Source: JBFMDN01 sp040753915
GTDB taxonomy: Bacteria; Desulfobacterota; Desulfomonilia; Desulfomonilales; Desulfomonilaceae
Length of the DNA: 47,862 nt
Assembly (NCBI GenBank): GCA_040753915.1
Contig: JBFMDN010000042.1
Coordinates: 1 to 47,862, forward strand
Direction: 5' to 3'
Below the pieces are notes generated by a model. It was not told where the DNA came from, ran no database searches, and was given only the letters and a program-made list of their open reading frames with translations. Position numbers and translations under genes: made by a program. Below are positions 17,800 through 26,514 of the stretch, piece after piece; the first letter of the stretch is position 1; each line of letters starts with the position of its first letter.

Positions 17800-18576
17800 T
17801 CAGAAGATCTGCCATTTTCGCCGGGGGTTCGTGGGCATCATGAATTCGGGGAACGATTCTCCCAGGAGCACGGCCCGAGGAATGTCTTTGACCATTTGAG
17901 TTGCCCTCTCTTCCCCCACGATTCGGCCTGCTGTTTCTACAGCTCGACTCAAGAGCGGCGAACGATGGTGCGTGTCATGTGCGTCCGTAGCCACCAAGTG
18001 CACGAGGTTGTTCTTGAGGAGGCGCTTTGTGAGCCAGGCAACCCAGAGGCCATTGCCGCCCGTGATGCTCGCAGCAGTTATCTGGAACAGCACTTCCCAC
18101 GGCTCGAACTTTTCGGCCAGATTGAAAAGAAATTCGGGATGCCGATGAATTATGGCGTTCTTTTCAGGATGAGCCAGGATGAGGCGCAGACTCCTGTCGA
18201 TCAGACGAGAAACGAAGTTTACGAAACCTGCCGGAATGTGACTAGGATGGAATTCCAAGAGAATGTACTTGCCTTCATTGAGAGGCAGAATCTCTCCCTT
18301 TTCGATGCTCGCCAGGGTTTCGGGCGAGACACGAACCTCCATGCCTGGAAAGACCGTCAGTGCCAGATCCAAAGACTGAAGCTCTCGATTCAGCTCATCT
18401 ACCCGGCTCCGTATGACTGAGGGGGGGGCCTCATATCGACCATCCATGGCATGGGGTGTGGCCACAATCGCCTTTATGCCATCGGAATGGGCAATGCGGC
18501 ACATTTCGAGGGATTCTTCCAGATCTCTCGCCCCATCATCGAGGCCCGCCAGGAGGTGGCTATGTGTGTCTATCAC
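17800..18576 (-). CDS. CpsB/CapC-type protein tyrosine phosphatase (PHP family)
   Basis: A protein of 258 residues with the complete set of PHP metal-binding motifs in order: MIDTHSHLLAGLDDGA at the N-terminus, IVATPHAMDGRYE, GMEVRVSPE, LLEFHP, LILAHPEKN and VATDAHDTHHRSPLL. Enzymes of this type are manganese-dependent phosphatases that dephosphorylate the tyrosine-rich tail of the matching BY-kinase and so tune capsule synthesis. Here the gene is convergent with the export gene and divergent from the BY-kinase gene, which supports that pairing by context. Length is typical. The start ATG at 18576 gives the metal-binding motif at the extreme N-terminus, as is usual for the family. Confidence 0.88.
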   Translation of the reverse strand: MIDTHSHLLAGLDDGARDLEESLEMCRIAHSDGIKAIVATPHAMDGRYEAPPSVIRSRVDELNRELQSLDLALTVFPGMEVRVSPETLASIEKGEILPLNEGKYILLEFHPSHIPAGFVNFVSRLIDRSLRLILAHPEKNAIIHRHPEFLFNLAEKFEPWEVLFQITAASITGGNGLWVAWLTKRLLKNNLVHLVATDAHDTHHRSPLLSRAVETAGRIVGEERATQMVKDIPRAVLLGESFPEFMMPTNPRRKWQIF

Positions 18577-19111
18577 CGGGATCCCTCGAACGAAACTGTT
18601 GGGGTGCTAGCCCAGCGGGGTCAATCAGTGTCAGCGATCGTCTCCATTCTGGGTCGTATTCTCTGGAAGTTTCCTGAAGAATGTCAACGAAATTCGTGGC
18701 CTGGAACCTGGCAAAATCTTGACTTGAAACGTCGATTTCGATAGGATACGCATGGTGCTTATGTGCGGCGTCGGTGATGTGGGAAAACGCGAGGATTCAG
18801 GTTCCGGTTAGGCCATGGTTTTGCGGAAAGACTCCGCGGCGTGGGCCGGTAGCAGTCACGACCGCCGCTAGAGCGCAACTGGCCCACCTGAGGGTGTGGA
18901 GCGCACGCTAAGCCGCATCTATCTTGTTCGCGCACGCTGTAGGTCTTGTGTGAGAATTCGGGGACAACAGAGCACGAGTAGAGTTTTTTCAGGGATGGGC
19001 ACGCGTAGTTCGATCTCTCGCGGAACCGAGATTGTTAGGTGGGACCTTTGATAGCAGGCGTAGACTCGACGGAAGTGGACGATTCTCGGAGGTTGCTAGG
19101 AGCCTTTTCCC
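18577..19111. other. Divergent intergenic region between cpsB-like and BY-kinase genes
   Basis: About 535 bp separate two divergent genes of the export control module. Scanning both strands shows no credible gene. It must contain the promoters for both directions, but no clear -35/-10 pair stands out. An AGGAG at about 19099-19103 serves the kinase gene. Confidence 0.4.
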
Positions 19112-21406
19112 ATGCCGAATCCGAATGACAGGAGGGAAGCCCCGGCTCAGCGGCTACCCGAACGCGTCAGACCGAGCGAACGGTTCCCCGGACAAGCACA
19201 GGGAGCGCATTACGAAGATTCAGCCGGGGGATTCGACTCCTTGCTGGAGACCGAAAAATCCCTGAAAGACTATCTCCACCTCGTGGTCGAGTGGAAATGG
19301 CTGGTGCTGGCCTTCTTTGTCTTCGGTGTCCTGGCCTCGGTCCTCTATGCCTTTCTCGCAACTCCCGTGTATACGTCCGTCACGAGCATTGAGATTGAAG
19401 AGAAAAGACTCAAGCCCAATCAGATGCTCGGGAGCGAAGAATACGTCCAATTTCAGCGTTACCTTCTTACCCAACAAGAAGTCCTCAGCTCCAGAAGCAT
19501 GGCCGAAGCCCTCGTGAAGAAGATGGATCTGGCCGAGTCGGAGGAGTTCAAACCAGCGCCTCCTTCTCTCTTGGCTGAGGCCCGCCGGTGGGTTCTTGCG
19601 TTCCTGCCTCAATGGGGTGACCGAACGGAGTCCGATCACGCTCAGAGTCGCGAGCAGGAAATTGCTCGAGCGATCATGGGACGGGTCAAGGCTTCGCCTG
19701 TGCGCAACAGCAACATTGTCACTGTCAGCATGGAGGCACATGATCCCGCCTTCGCCCAGCAGATGCTTCAGGAGTACGTATCGCTGTATCTGGCCAGGAA
19801 CCTGGAAAATCGCCGCCAGGAAAGCCTGGAAGCCGCTGCCTGGCTCCGGGCTGAAACACAGAAAGCTGAGAAGAAACTAAGAGAGGCTCAGTCTGCCCTT
19901 GTGAGCTTCACGGTGGATTACGGTATCGTCGATTCGCAGGATGGGGGACTCGGCCAGGTGCTCAACCTGGTGAACAAGACCATGGAAGGTCACTTGAAGT
20001 CGCGAGAGGAACGGGCGAGGCTTCAAGCACTCAAGAATCGATCCGGGAGCGACGGGAACTCGTTGTCGAGCGACATGAAGAACGAGTTGACAGCAAAGCT
20101 CAAGGAAGAGCTGGCCACTCTCGAATCAGAGTATTCCGAAATGAAGGGGGTGTACTCGTCCAACTACCCCAAAATGCGGATGACCGTTCAGAGAATGAAG
20201 TTCCTGAGAGATCGAATAGAAGAGCTCGAGACCAAGATGGTGGATACCGCTCTGGACACGGCCAAAACGCGGGAAGAGCTTCTGAAAGAGTCGTATGAGC
20301 AGGCACGAGCGGAAGCCGATCGGGTCAAGTCTCTGGAAGCCCAATACTCTCTGCTCAAGAGCGGTGTGGACACCGCGACCGAATTTCACAAGATCCTGCT
20401 GAGAGAATACAAAGAAACGGAAATCAAGGCGAGAACGATCAGCAATAACGTACGGATAGTCGACCCGCCATCGCTCCCCTCCGAACCGTCCAAGCCAAAG
20501 AAGAAGTTGATCGTCCTTCTCGGAGCTCTCATGGGCCTGGCCGCAGGCATCACGGCCGCGTTCGCGGCAAACAGTCTAGATCAATCGGTTCGTGATCCCG
20601 AAGAAGTCGAGCACCGCTTCAACGCACGAAATCTTGGGGTAATACCCAATGTGAAGAAACTCTCCGGGGGGCGAATCAAGGCAAGGGACGATCAGATCGA
20701 ATTTCTTGCAGTAGATTACCCGCAATCGCCGGTCGCTGACGCACTAAAAAATATCCAAGCTTCTATTTTTCTGTCCTCCATTGACGATCACGTCACGTCC
20801 TTGGCAATTACCAGCGCTACCCCCGGAGAGGGGAAGAGCCTAATGGCGGTATGGACGGCAACTGTCTTGGCCGCTGTATCCAGAAAGCGGGTTGTGCTGG
20901 TGGATGCCGACATGAGAAGGCCTCGCCTCCACAAGGTCTTCGGGCTGAGCCCTCGTATGGCAGGCCTCTCCGATTTCTTGAATTCTCCCGACAAGGGAAT
21001 AGCGAAGATCGTTCAGGCCACTGCCATCGGAGGCATGTACGTGATAACTTCCGGCAATGTCTCGGTAGACCCCATGACCCTGTTCCAGACAGAGGACTTC
21101 AAGAATCTTATCGACCTGCTGGACGTGAGCTTCGACTATGTGATCGTCGACACCCCTCCAGTGCTCGGCTTTCCTGACACCCCTCTCATATGCCGCAACG
21201 TCAATGGGGTCGTTATGGTTGTCAAGCAGGGGCAGCCCAGCCGTCAGGAGGTATCTCAAGCCATGGCCTCGCTCAAGTCCATGGGGTCCGCAAAGGTACT
21301 GGGAATGATACTCAACCAGGTGGCAATCGGATTTGGTAGCTACGGATACGGATACGGCCACCACTATTATCGCAATCACCGGTACTATTGCAACCGATCG
21401 GGCTGA
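19112..21406 (+). CDS. Wzc-like chain-length regulator and BY-kinase (tyrosine autokinase)
   Basis: A protein of 764 residues. After a polar N-terminal tail, a Wzz-type domain starts at about residue 50 with one membrane helix (about 62-83). A long periplasmic coiled-coil region follows (about 240-450), then a second helix near 466-485 preceded by the proline-rich motif PPSLPSEPSKPKKK. The cytoplasmic kinase has Walker A SATPGEGKS (Lys575), Walker A' VVLVDADMRRPRLH and Walker B VIVDTPPV. The C-terminus ends in a tyrosine cluster, YGYGYGHHYYRNHRYY, the usual autophosphorylation site. Such proteins govern polymer length and couple to the Wza channel. Full fusion of both parts in one chain is the proteobacterial form. 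The CpsB-type phosphatase upstream is its likely antagonist. Confidence 0.93.
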   Translation: MPNPNDRREAPAQRLPERVRPSERFPGQAQGAHYEDSAGGFDSLLETEKSLKDYLHLVVEWKWLVLAFFVFGVLASVLYAFLATPVYTSVTSIEIEEKRLKPNQMLGSEEYVQFQRYLLTQQEVLSSRSMAEALVKKMDLAESEEFKPAPPSLLAEARRWVLAFLPQWGDRTESDHAQSREQEIARAIMGRVKASPVRNSNIVTVSMEAHDPAFAQQMLQEYVSLYLARNLENRRQESLEAAAWLRAETQKAEKKLREAQSALVSFTVDYGIVDSQDGGLGQVLNLVNKTMEGHLKSREERARLQALKNRSGSDGNSLSSDMKNELTAKLKEELATLESEYSEMKGVYSSNYPKMRMTVQRMKFLRDRIEELETKMVDTALDTAKTREELLKESYEQARAEADRVKSLEAQYSLLKSGVDTATEFHKILLREYKETEIKARTISNNVRIVDPPSLPSEPSKPKKKLIVLLGALMGLAAGITAAFAANSLDQSVRDPEEVEHRFNARNLGVIPNVKKLSGGRIKARDDQIEFLAVDYPQSPVADALKNIQASIFLSSIDDHVTSLAITSATPGEGKSLMAVWTATVLAAVSRKRVVLVDADMRRPRLHKVFGLSPRMAGLSDFLNSPDKGIAKIVQATAIGGMYVITSGNVSVDPMTLFQTEDFKNLIDLLDVSFDYVIVDTPPVLGFPDTPLICRNVNGVVMVVKQGQPSRQEVSQAMASLKSMGSAKVLGMILNQVAIGFGSYGYGYGHHYYRNHRYYCNRSG

Positions 21407-21430
21407 ATCCCTCCTGGCGGCACTCGCCAT

Positions 21431-22627
21431 CTAACGTGACAGATTCACATCAAACGACTTGCCCTCCCGAGTAGAGAGAACACCCACGAGTTTTCCGCTG
21501 GAAGTGAATTTGCCGCGAAATGTGTGTCCGCTGTGATGAGACGCGACAACGTTTGTCCCGTCGAACGTACCGTTAAAGTGGTATGTGAGCTCTTTGCCGA
21601 CCGGACTGCGGACAGTCATGACTCCGGAAAGTTGGCGGTCTCGATGCTTGACCAAGAGCGTTACCCCGTGTCCCAGGTACGTGGCTTCCCACCTCCCCGA
21701 TAGATCTGCCAGCTCCGGCTGCCGGGGAGCCAGCGCAGTCTTGATGGACGTGCGCGCGGAAACGTTGCTCTCACGGTCAATCAGCGTCTCGTGCGCTTCA
21801 CGACTGACACGTGCGGTTCTCACGCTTGCCACGGCTCCAGCGGTCGGGTTCGTGTCATCGGGCCCCCAGGAGAGGAACGAGGACGGGCCTCCCGCGGACA
21901 GAGGGCCAGGCGAAGCTCCATCTGAGGCCAACCGCTCCGAAATGACTTCCCGCCAGGATTCGTTCGTCTCCAGAGCCAGTGCCCGCCGGGCAAAGTGCTC
22001 CGCTGCTTCGGGCATCCCGGACAGCCGGCACGCGACCTCCAGATTCGTAAGGGCCTCGGTATCCCCGGGCATGTGCTGGAGCACAGTCTCCAGGTCCTTG
22101 CGGGCACTCTCGTAGTCCTCTGCGGCAGTGTAGGCGATCGCTCTGCCTCGATAGGCATCGAGCAGGTCCCCGTCGAGCCGAATGGCTGCGCTGTAGTCCT
22201 TGATCGCGTGGCCGAAGCGATGGGCAGAGACATGCAACCCTCCGCGTAGTACGTATCCTTCCGGGTCTGAAGACACGGCATCGAGATAGCTGTTCAAATC
22301 TCTGAGAGCAGCGTCGGCATCGTTTCTCATGTCGAACGCTCGTGCCCTGAGCTTCAGGGCTTCCGGTCCGGCGCCCAGACGAATCGCGTCCGTGAGGACC
22401 CTGGCAGCTCGTATGTAGTGGCCCTTTTCGAGCGCAATCTTGCCTTCCGACAGATATGCGTCTGCACGTTCCTGCGCACGTTCCCGACGAACCTTCTCCA
22501 GGACCGGATCGAAAAACGAGGAGCCATGGTTAGCGAACGGGAGTATGAGAGCAAAGGTAAGTCCCAAAGCCAGTATTCTACCGGTGGTCATCATCGTTGT
22601 CCGGTTTGAGCCCATTTGACCCCGCAT
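21431..22627 (-). CDS. Secreted TPR-repeat protein with C-terminal beta-rich domain
   Basis: With ATG 22627 the product has 398 residues. An N-terminal hydrophobic stretch (GRILALGLTFALILPFANHG) looks like a signal peptide or anchor. At least four tetratricopeptide repeats follow, with signatures such as AYLSEGKIALEKGHYIRAARVLTDAIRLG, split by DAYRGRAIAYTAAEDYESA and TNLEVACRLSGMPEAAEHFA. After a low-complexity linker the last 90 residues (from about LSGRWEATYLGHG) form a compact beta-rich domain with repeated hydrophobic strands; I do not recognise it. An AGAGG lies 9 bases before ATG 22627. ATG 22615 and an upstream start at 22696 are alternatives. It ends 24 bp from the convergent kinase gene. 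A periplasmic scaffold for polysaccharide assembly is a guess from location only. Confidence 0.75.
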   Translation of the reverse strand: MRGQMGSNRTTMMTTGRILALGLTFALILPFANHGSSFFDPVLEKVRRERAQERADAYLSEGKIALEKGHYIRAARVLTDAIRLGAGPEALKLRARAFDMRNDADAALRDLNSYLDAVSSDPEGYVLRGGLHVSAHRFGHAIKDYSAAIRLDGDLLDAYRGRAIAYTAAEDYESARKDLETVLQHMPGDTEALTNLEVACRLSGMPEAAEHFARRALALETNESWREVISERLASDGASPGPLSAGGPSSFLSWGPDDTNPTAGAVASVRTARVSREAHETLIDRESNVSARTSIKTALAPRQPELADLSGRWEATYLGHGVTLLVKHRDRQLSGVMTVRSPVGKELTYHFNGTFDGTNVVASHHSGHTFRGKFTSSGKLVGVLSTREGKSFDVNLSR

Positions 22628-22908
22628 GGCTTGCAGCCTCTCGGCTCCCACGTGCAGAGGAGCTTTCGTCAATGGCCATCCGACCCCAACGCGCATCCGG
22701 TGCAGGCTTGGGCTCTGCGTTATTCTGCACGGTGAAGGTACCTCAGAATCTGCCCTGGATCAACTGCTATCCACGTCGCGTGCCCGTGTACCCTTTGCTG
22801 CATGTCCGCGGTTGAAGAAAATGAGGGGATTTCATATGATCCTCTCCGGCTAAGCCAAGACCAGATACAGAGGACGCGAGAAGTACCTGTACTCCCCGGG
22901 AAACGGTA

Positions 22909-25275
22909 ATGAGCAGAGGCTTTCGAATCTTGGACACCTTCGTGTGGCTCCTCTTCTGCGGAGTCAGTCTGCAATTGGGATTTCTTCAGCCGTTCGTCAT
23001 TCTCGTTCCTGGTGAGCGCACGAATCTCTTTTCCGGAATACTGTGCGCGGGAGCCCTTGTCGCTGCGCTGCTCGTGGCCAGGCGCCGCGGCGTCAAAGTG
23101 ACGGGACTCGAGCTATTGATTTCCCTTGGGCTGGTCGCCCTCGGGCTCGCCAGTGCGGGGCTGAATTCTCCTCCCTGGGGCTCTACGTACCGCGTCCTGG
23201 TGCTGCTCTCGTCCGGCCTCGGGGGATTCTGGTGCGCTCGAATACTGCTTAACTCTGAGGATCGAGTAAATGCATTCGCGTGGTTTTGTACGGGGCTGCT
23301 TCTGGCGCAGGCTACGCTGGGGCTGTGGGGGTATCACCTTTCCGGTCAAGTGGAACGGTTCATCTATACGAACCCCCACCCCGTTATCGGCATGATGTTC
23401 CTCCTGATCTTCGGCCCTCTGTTCTTGATGGCTGCCAGGCAAACCCTGTTCGTCTATCTCGGGGCCGCCGTTCTGGCTGTTACCTATGCGGCCCTCTTTG
23501 CCGCGGGGGTCCAGGTGGTCTCATCGGGCATGCTGGTCCCCTTGGCGCTGGTGATCGTCATTGCCGTGTTGCAGCGCTGGGGTTCGTCACAGACGGTCCG
23601 GTTGCTGGTAATCGTGATGGTGGTCACCGCCCTGTCAACCTACTTTGTCTCACACTTGAGTCCCAAGAGCTTCTCGAGCCCTTTGTATCAAGCATACCGA
23701 ATAGAGAGCTACCCTTTCTCCTGGCACATTGCGGAGAAGCGACCGTTGTTCGGCATTGGATTGCGTTCGCCCCGGGAGGAATTTCTTGCCGATTATTCGA
23801 CGCGACACCCTCATTTGACCAAGGACCGATTTCGACAGGTAGTGAGCAATGTGGTGACTCATGAGAATGCGTTTCTCACCCTCATGACAGGAGTTGGCAT
23901 TCCTTTTCTGTTGCTGTACGTGTTCGCTCTCGCCGTCATCCTGAGTCGACTGGTCCGGCTTATCCTTAGAGACCCGCAAGAACGGGGAGCACCTGCGTGG
24001 GTGCTGATCGTGCCACTCTTGGGGGGGCTCATGCACTCTCTCGTGGTGGACACCTTACTCTATCCACAGATAGCATGGTATTTTCAAATACTTCTCGGTC
24101 TAGTCCCTCGGATTCCACGATCAACCACTGTACGTTCGTCCCGCAATCTCTCAGTGCGAAATCTCGGGTCAGTGGCAGGAGCAATGCTCCTTGGGATTAT
24201 CCTTGGTACCCATCCGGCTCTGTCACCGGAACGGCTTCCTAATCTCAACGATGTCCGGGGGTATGTGCTCGGCCTGCCTGTAATCAAGCCGTTCTTCGGG
24301 GAGCGCGTTTCTGTCGCCAACGTGCCAGCCAAACCCGAATCCGTGGCTCGTCCCGCTGCCCCGAAGTTTGTGGCGATCCCTCGACAAGAGCCCTCGCAAC
24401 CCGCTGGCACGAGCGCCGACCCGGGCAGGCTTACGGTAAATGTGCATGGTGTCGAACCGTGGGCAGTGATGGTCATTCTCGACAATTCGCCCCGTATGCT
24501 TGCCGGACAAGGCCCCTCAGGTGTGGAAGGCAGAGAAATTGCGTGGAGGTTCTTCGCAGAGTTGGTCAAAATCGTTCCAGCGGACTGCGCGTTGGGTTTG
24601 AGGATGTTCTTCCCGGAGTCGGTGAGAAGAAAGGACGCGAAACTCGCGATCCGGGTGAGCAGGCTCGTGTGGGGATTGGACACTCCCGATGCCAGGAGAG
24701 TCGAATCCGCATTCGCGTCGGTCGATTGGCAAGGCCAGAACAACCTCTGCTCCGCCGCAGCTCGGTCGGCAAGAGCGGATTTCGCTGGAGCTCCGCAACG
24801 AATTCGGCGAATTGCCCTAATCACGGACGATCCGGCTCGCTCATGTGATGTGAGGACCGTATCCAACCTGGTGAGCTCCCCCGTGATGAGTCGAGTCCTT
24901 CTGGATGTCATAGCCGTGGGGATGGCCCTCGCTGGGGACGAAGAGTATTCTCGGGTAATCGAATCAAAGAAAGGCAATTTTGTCAGAATCGCCGAGTCCG
25001 AACAAACGGAAGGCGCTGCGCATCGGTACGTGCGGTTCTTGCAGAACACTGTGCCCACCATGGTGGATGTGGTGGGGAAGAAGGAAGTGCACAAGACCAT
25101 AGCGGGAGCTTCACTGGATCTCTCCCCAGGTCTGTATTCGGTGATTTTTCCCCCTATCCAAGGGCTTCAGCCCGAAAAGCGAATCGTGGAGGGGCTTCAA
25201 ATAGCTGCCGGGACTGCCACGACCATTGATGTTTATCCGGCTGAGAGTAGAGTGCAAGTGGAGAATCTGCCGTGA
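22909..25275 (+). CDS. O-antigen ligase-like membrane protein fused to a VWA-like domain
   Basis: A protein of 788 residues with two unlike halves. Residues 1 to about 435 contain about 11 or 12 membrane helices and the Wzy_C/WaaL-type region: RPLFGIGLRSPREEFLADY at 278-296, then VVTHENAFLTLMTGVGIPFLLLY, split here around His318. After a final helix (422-433) and a proline-rich linker (470-505), residues 510-710 resemble a von Willebrand A domain. It has VMVILDNSPRM (Asp525, Ser527, with Arg529 where MIDAS usually has Ser), a central Asn/Ser segment and RRIALITDDPARSCD at 633-647. The last 70 residues form a beta-rich tail (LDLSPGLYSVIFPP). The frame is continuous without any stop or sign of frameshift. 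It is probably periplasmic for the VWA half. Combined function is unknown. Confidence 0.8.
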   Translation: MSRGFRILDTFVWLLFCGVSLQLGFLQPFVILVPGERTNLFSGILCAGALVAALLVARRRGVKVTGLELLISLGLVALGLASAGLNSPPWGSTYRVLVLLSSGLGGFWCARILLNSEDRVNAFAWFCTGLLLAQATLGLWGYHLSGQVERFIYTNPHPVIGMMFLLIFGPLFLMAARQTLFVYLGAAVLAVTYAALFAAGVQVVSSGMLVPLALVIVIAVLQRWGSSQTVRLLVIVMVVTALSTYFVSHLSPKSFSSPLYQAYRIESYPFSWHIAEKRPLFGIGLRSPREEFLADYSTRHPHLTKDRFRQVVSNVVTHENAFLTLMTGVGIPFLLLYVFALAVILSRLVRLILRDPQERGAPAWVLIVPLLGGLMHSLVVDTLLYPQIAWYFQILLGLVPRIPRSTTVRSSRNLSVRNLGSVAGAMLLGIILGTHPALSPERLPNLNDVRGYVLGLPVIKPFFGERVSVANVPAKPESVARPAAPKFVAIPRQEPSQPAGTSADPGRLTVNVHGVEPWAVMVILDNSPRMLAGQGPSGVEGREIAWRFFAELVKIVPADCALGLRMFFPESVRRKDAKLAIRVSRLVWGLDTPDARRVESAFASVDWQGQNNLCSAAARSARADFAGAPQRIRRIALITDDPARSCDVRTVSNLVSSPVMSRVLLDVIAVGMALAGDEEYSRVIESKKGNFVRIAESEQTEGAAHRYVRFLQNTVPTMVDVVGKKEVHKTIAGASLDLSPGLYSVIFPPIQGLQPEKRIVEGLQIAAGTATTIDVYPAESRVQVENLP

Positions 25276-25354
25276 TGTGATTGAAAATGTGGCAGCGTTA
25301 GCATCTTTCTGAGCGGTCACCGAGCAAGCAAGCTGTTGCAACAATCGTGATGTA

Positions 25355-25383
25355 TTGATAAACCTCTATAGAAGTCCCATAAA
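25355..25383 (+). promoter_or_regulatory. Candidate sigma-70 promoter upstream of the FmdE-family gene
   Basis: TTGATA at 25355-25360 and CATAAA at 25378-25383 are separated by 17 bp, matching the -35 and -10 consensus at five and four of six positions. The start codon lies 55 bp downstream. Confidence 0.4.
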
Positions 25384-25426
25384 TGATGCCGGCTCGTGCT
25401 ATGCTGCGAGCTATGACCAATGGAAA

Positions 25427-25432
25427 GAGGAG
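25427..25432 (+). promoter_or_regulatory. Ribosome binding site that fixes the FmdE-family start
   Basis: GAGGAG sits 6 bp before ATG 25439. It favours that start over an in-frame start 84 bp upstream that has no such signal. Confidence 0.7.
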
Positions 25433-25438
25433 TTACCA

Positions 25439-26047
25439 ATGAAAGCGGAAGAAGTTCTGAATCGCGACGACTTCAAGAAATGCTTGGAATTTCATGGTCA
25501 CCTGTGTCCTGGTTTGGCTATTGGCTACAGAGCAACGTTGGCAGGCCTTGATCGGCTTCGAGAAAGCCGTTCGGAGGACGAGGAGATCGTGGCAATCGTG
25601 GAAAACGACGCCTGTGGGACGGATGCTGTTCAAGTCCTTTCCGGTTGCACGTTCGGCAAGGGGAACTTTGTGTACAAGGATCACGGAAAGTCAGTGTTCA
25701 CGTTTGTCAGCAGGGCATCGGGAAGAGGCATTCGCGTTGCGCTCAAAATGGACGCGTTTCAGCCGAATGAACGACATTTGGAGCTCATCGATAAGATGAG
25801 GAACGAGTCAGCATCGGATGCGGAAAAGGAGGAATTTCGCTCTCTCCATCGAAAACGGAGCCATGATCTTCTCGAAATGCCTTTGGACGCGATGTTTACA
25901 ATCCAGGAAGTGGACGTTGAGCTTCCGGAAAAGGCGAGAATCGAAAGATCCCGGATCTGCGATCAGTGCGGTGAGCCTACAATGGCCTCAAAGACAGTGA
26001 TGAAAGGCGAGCGGTGTCTTTGTCGCGATTGTGTGTCCGAATCATGA
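25439..26047 (+). CDS. FmdE-family protein with C-terminal zinc ribbon
   Basis: A protein of 202 residues. The FmdE domain is shown by CLEFHGHLCPGLAIGYRA near residues 15-32 and by ENDACGTDAVQVLSGCTFGKGNF, both hallmarks of the family named after subunit E of tungsten formylmethanofuran dehydrogenase. A CxxC...CxxC zinc ribbon closes the protein (Cys174, Cys177, Cys195, Cys198, with Cys193 nearby). Family members occur widely in sulfate reducers and methanogens. They are linked to molybdenum or tungsten enzyme handling, but their exact reaction is poorly defined, so I name the family only. No molybdoenzyme gene adjoins it here. It precedes etfBA by 467 bp and is probably a separate transcript. 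Confidence 0.87.
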   Translation: MKAEEVLNRDDFKKCLEFHGHLCPGLAIGYRATLAGLDRLRESRSEDEEIVAIVENDACGTDAVQVLSGCTFGKGNFVYKDHGKSVFTFVSRASGRGIRVALKMDAFQPNERHLELIDKMRNESASDAEKEEFRSLHRKRSHDLLEMPLDAMFTIQEVDVELPEKARIERSRICDQCGEPTMASKTVMKGERCLCRDCVSES

Positions 26048-26514
26048 CCTGTAATCGTCGGCCGCGATCCCCACGTCGGCAGACAGTTCGAAAACCTCTG
26101 GTAAAGGACAGGGCTGCGACCTGCGGGCTTCAGAGCTTTCTGCAGGCAGTACGGATGCGTATCCACTGCAACGGGGTTGACCCGGGTGTCTGACACGTGT
26201 TGAGAACGGCGAGGGCCAGGTTGAGGGCCGCGCTGCACTGGGACCGGCTATGAACCTGCCCGTGTCGGGATTGTAATGTAGCGGGCGGGTTTGAAAAGTG
26301 GCCCTTTCGCATTTTGCCTTGACTCATTGATGGCTTTCGGATAAGCTCCTAAAGTTTTTGCTGTTTATCTTGTACGTTCCGACTCCGTTGAAGGCGAACA
26401 GCACCTCGAAAGACCGCCGGCGAAGCGGTTTGTTGAAAGAACCTACGTGACGAGGGACCGCGCGGGCTCCTCGTCGCCCCTGAAGCTTGAAACACATGGA
26501 AAGGAGGACCATCC
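26048..26514. other. Intergenic region upstream of etfBA
   Basis: A 467 bp stretch with no convincing gene on either strand. A weak promoter-like pair, TTGACT at 26319-26324 and TAAGCT at 26342-26347 with 17 bp spacing, lies about 170 bp ahead of etfB. That would leave a long leader for the etf transcript. I see no clear hairpin terminator after the FmdE-family gene. Confidence 0.35.

Noticed and set aside
18451..18744. Plus-strand frames overlapping the 5' part of the CpsB-type gene
   Set aside because: They mirror the real minus-strand gene and lack any family signature.
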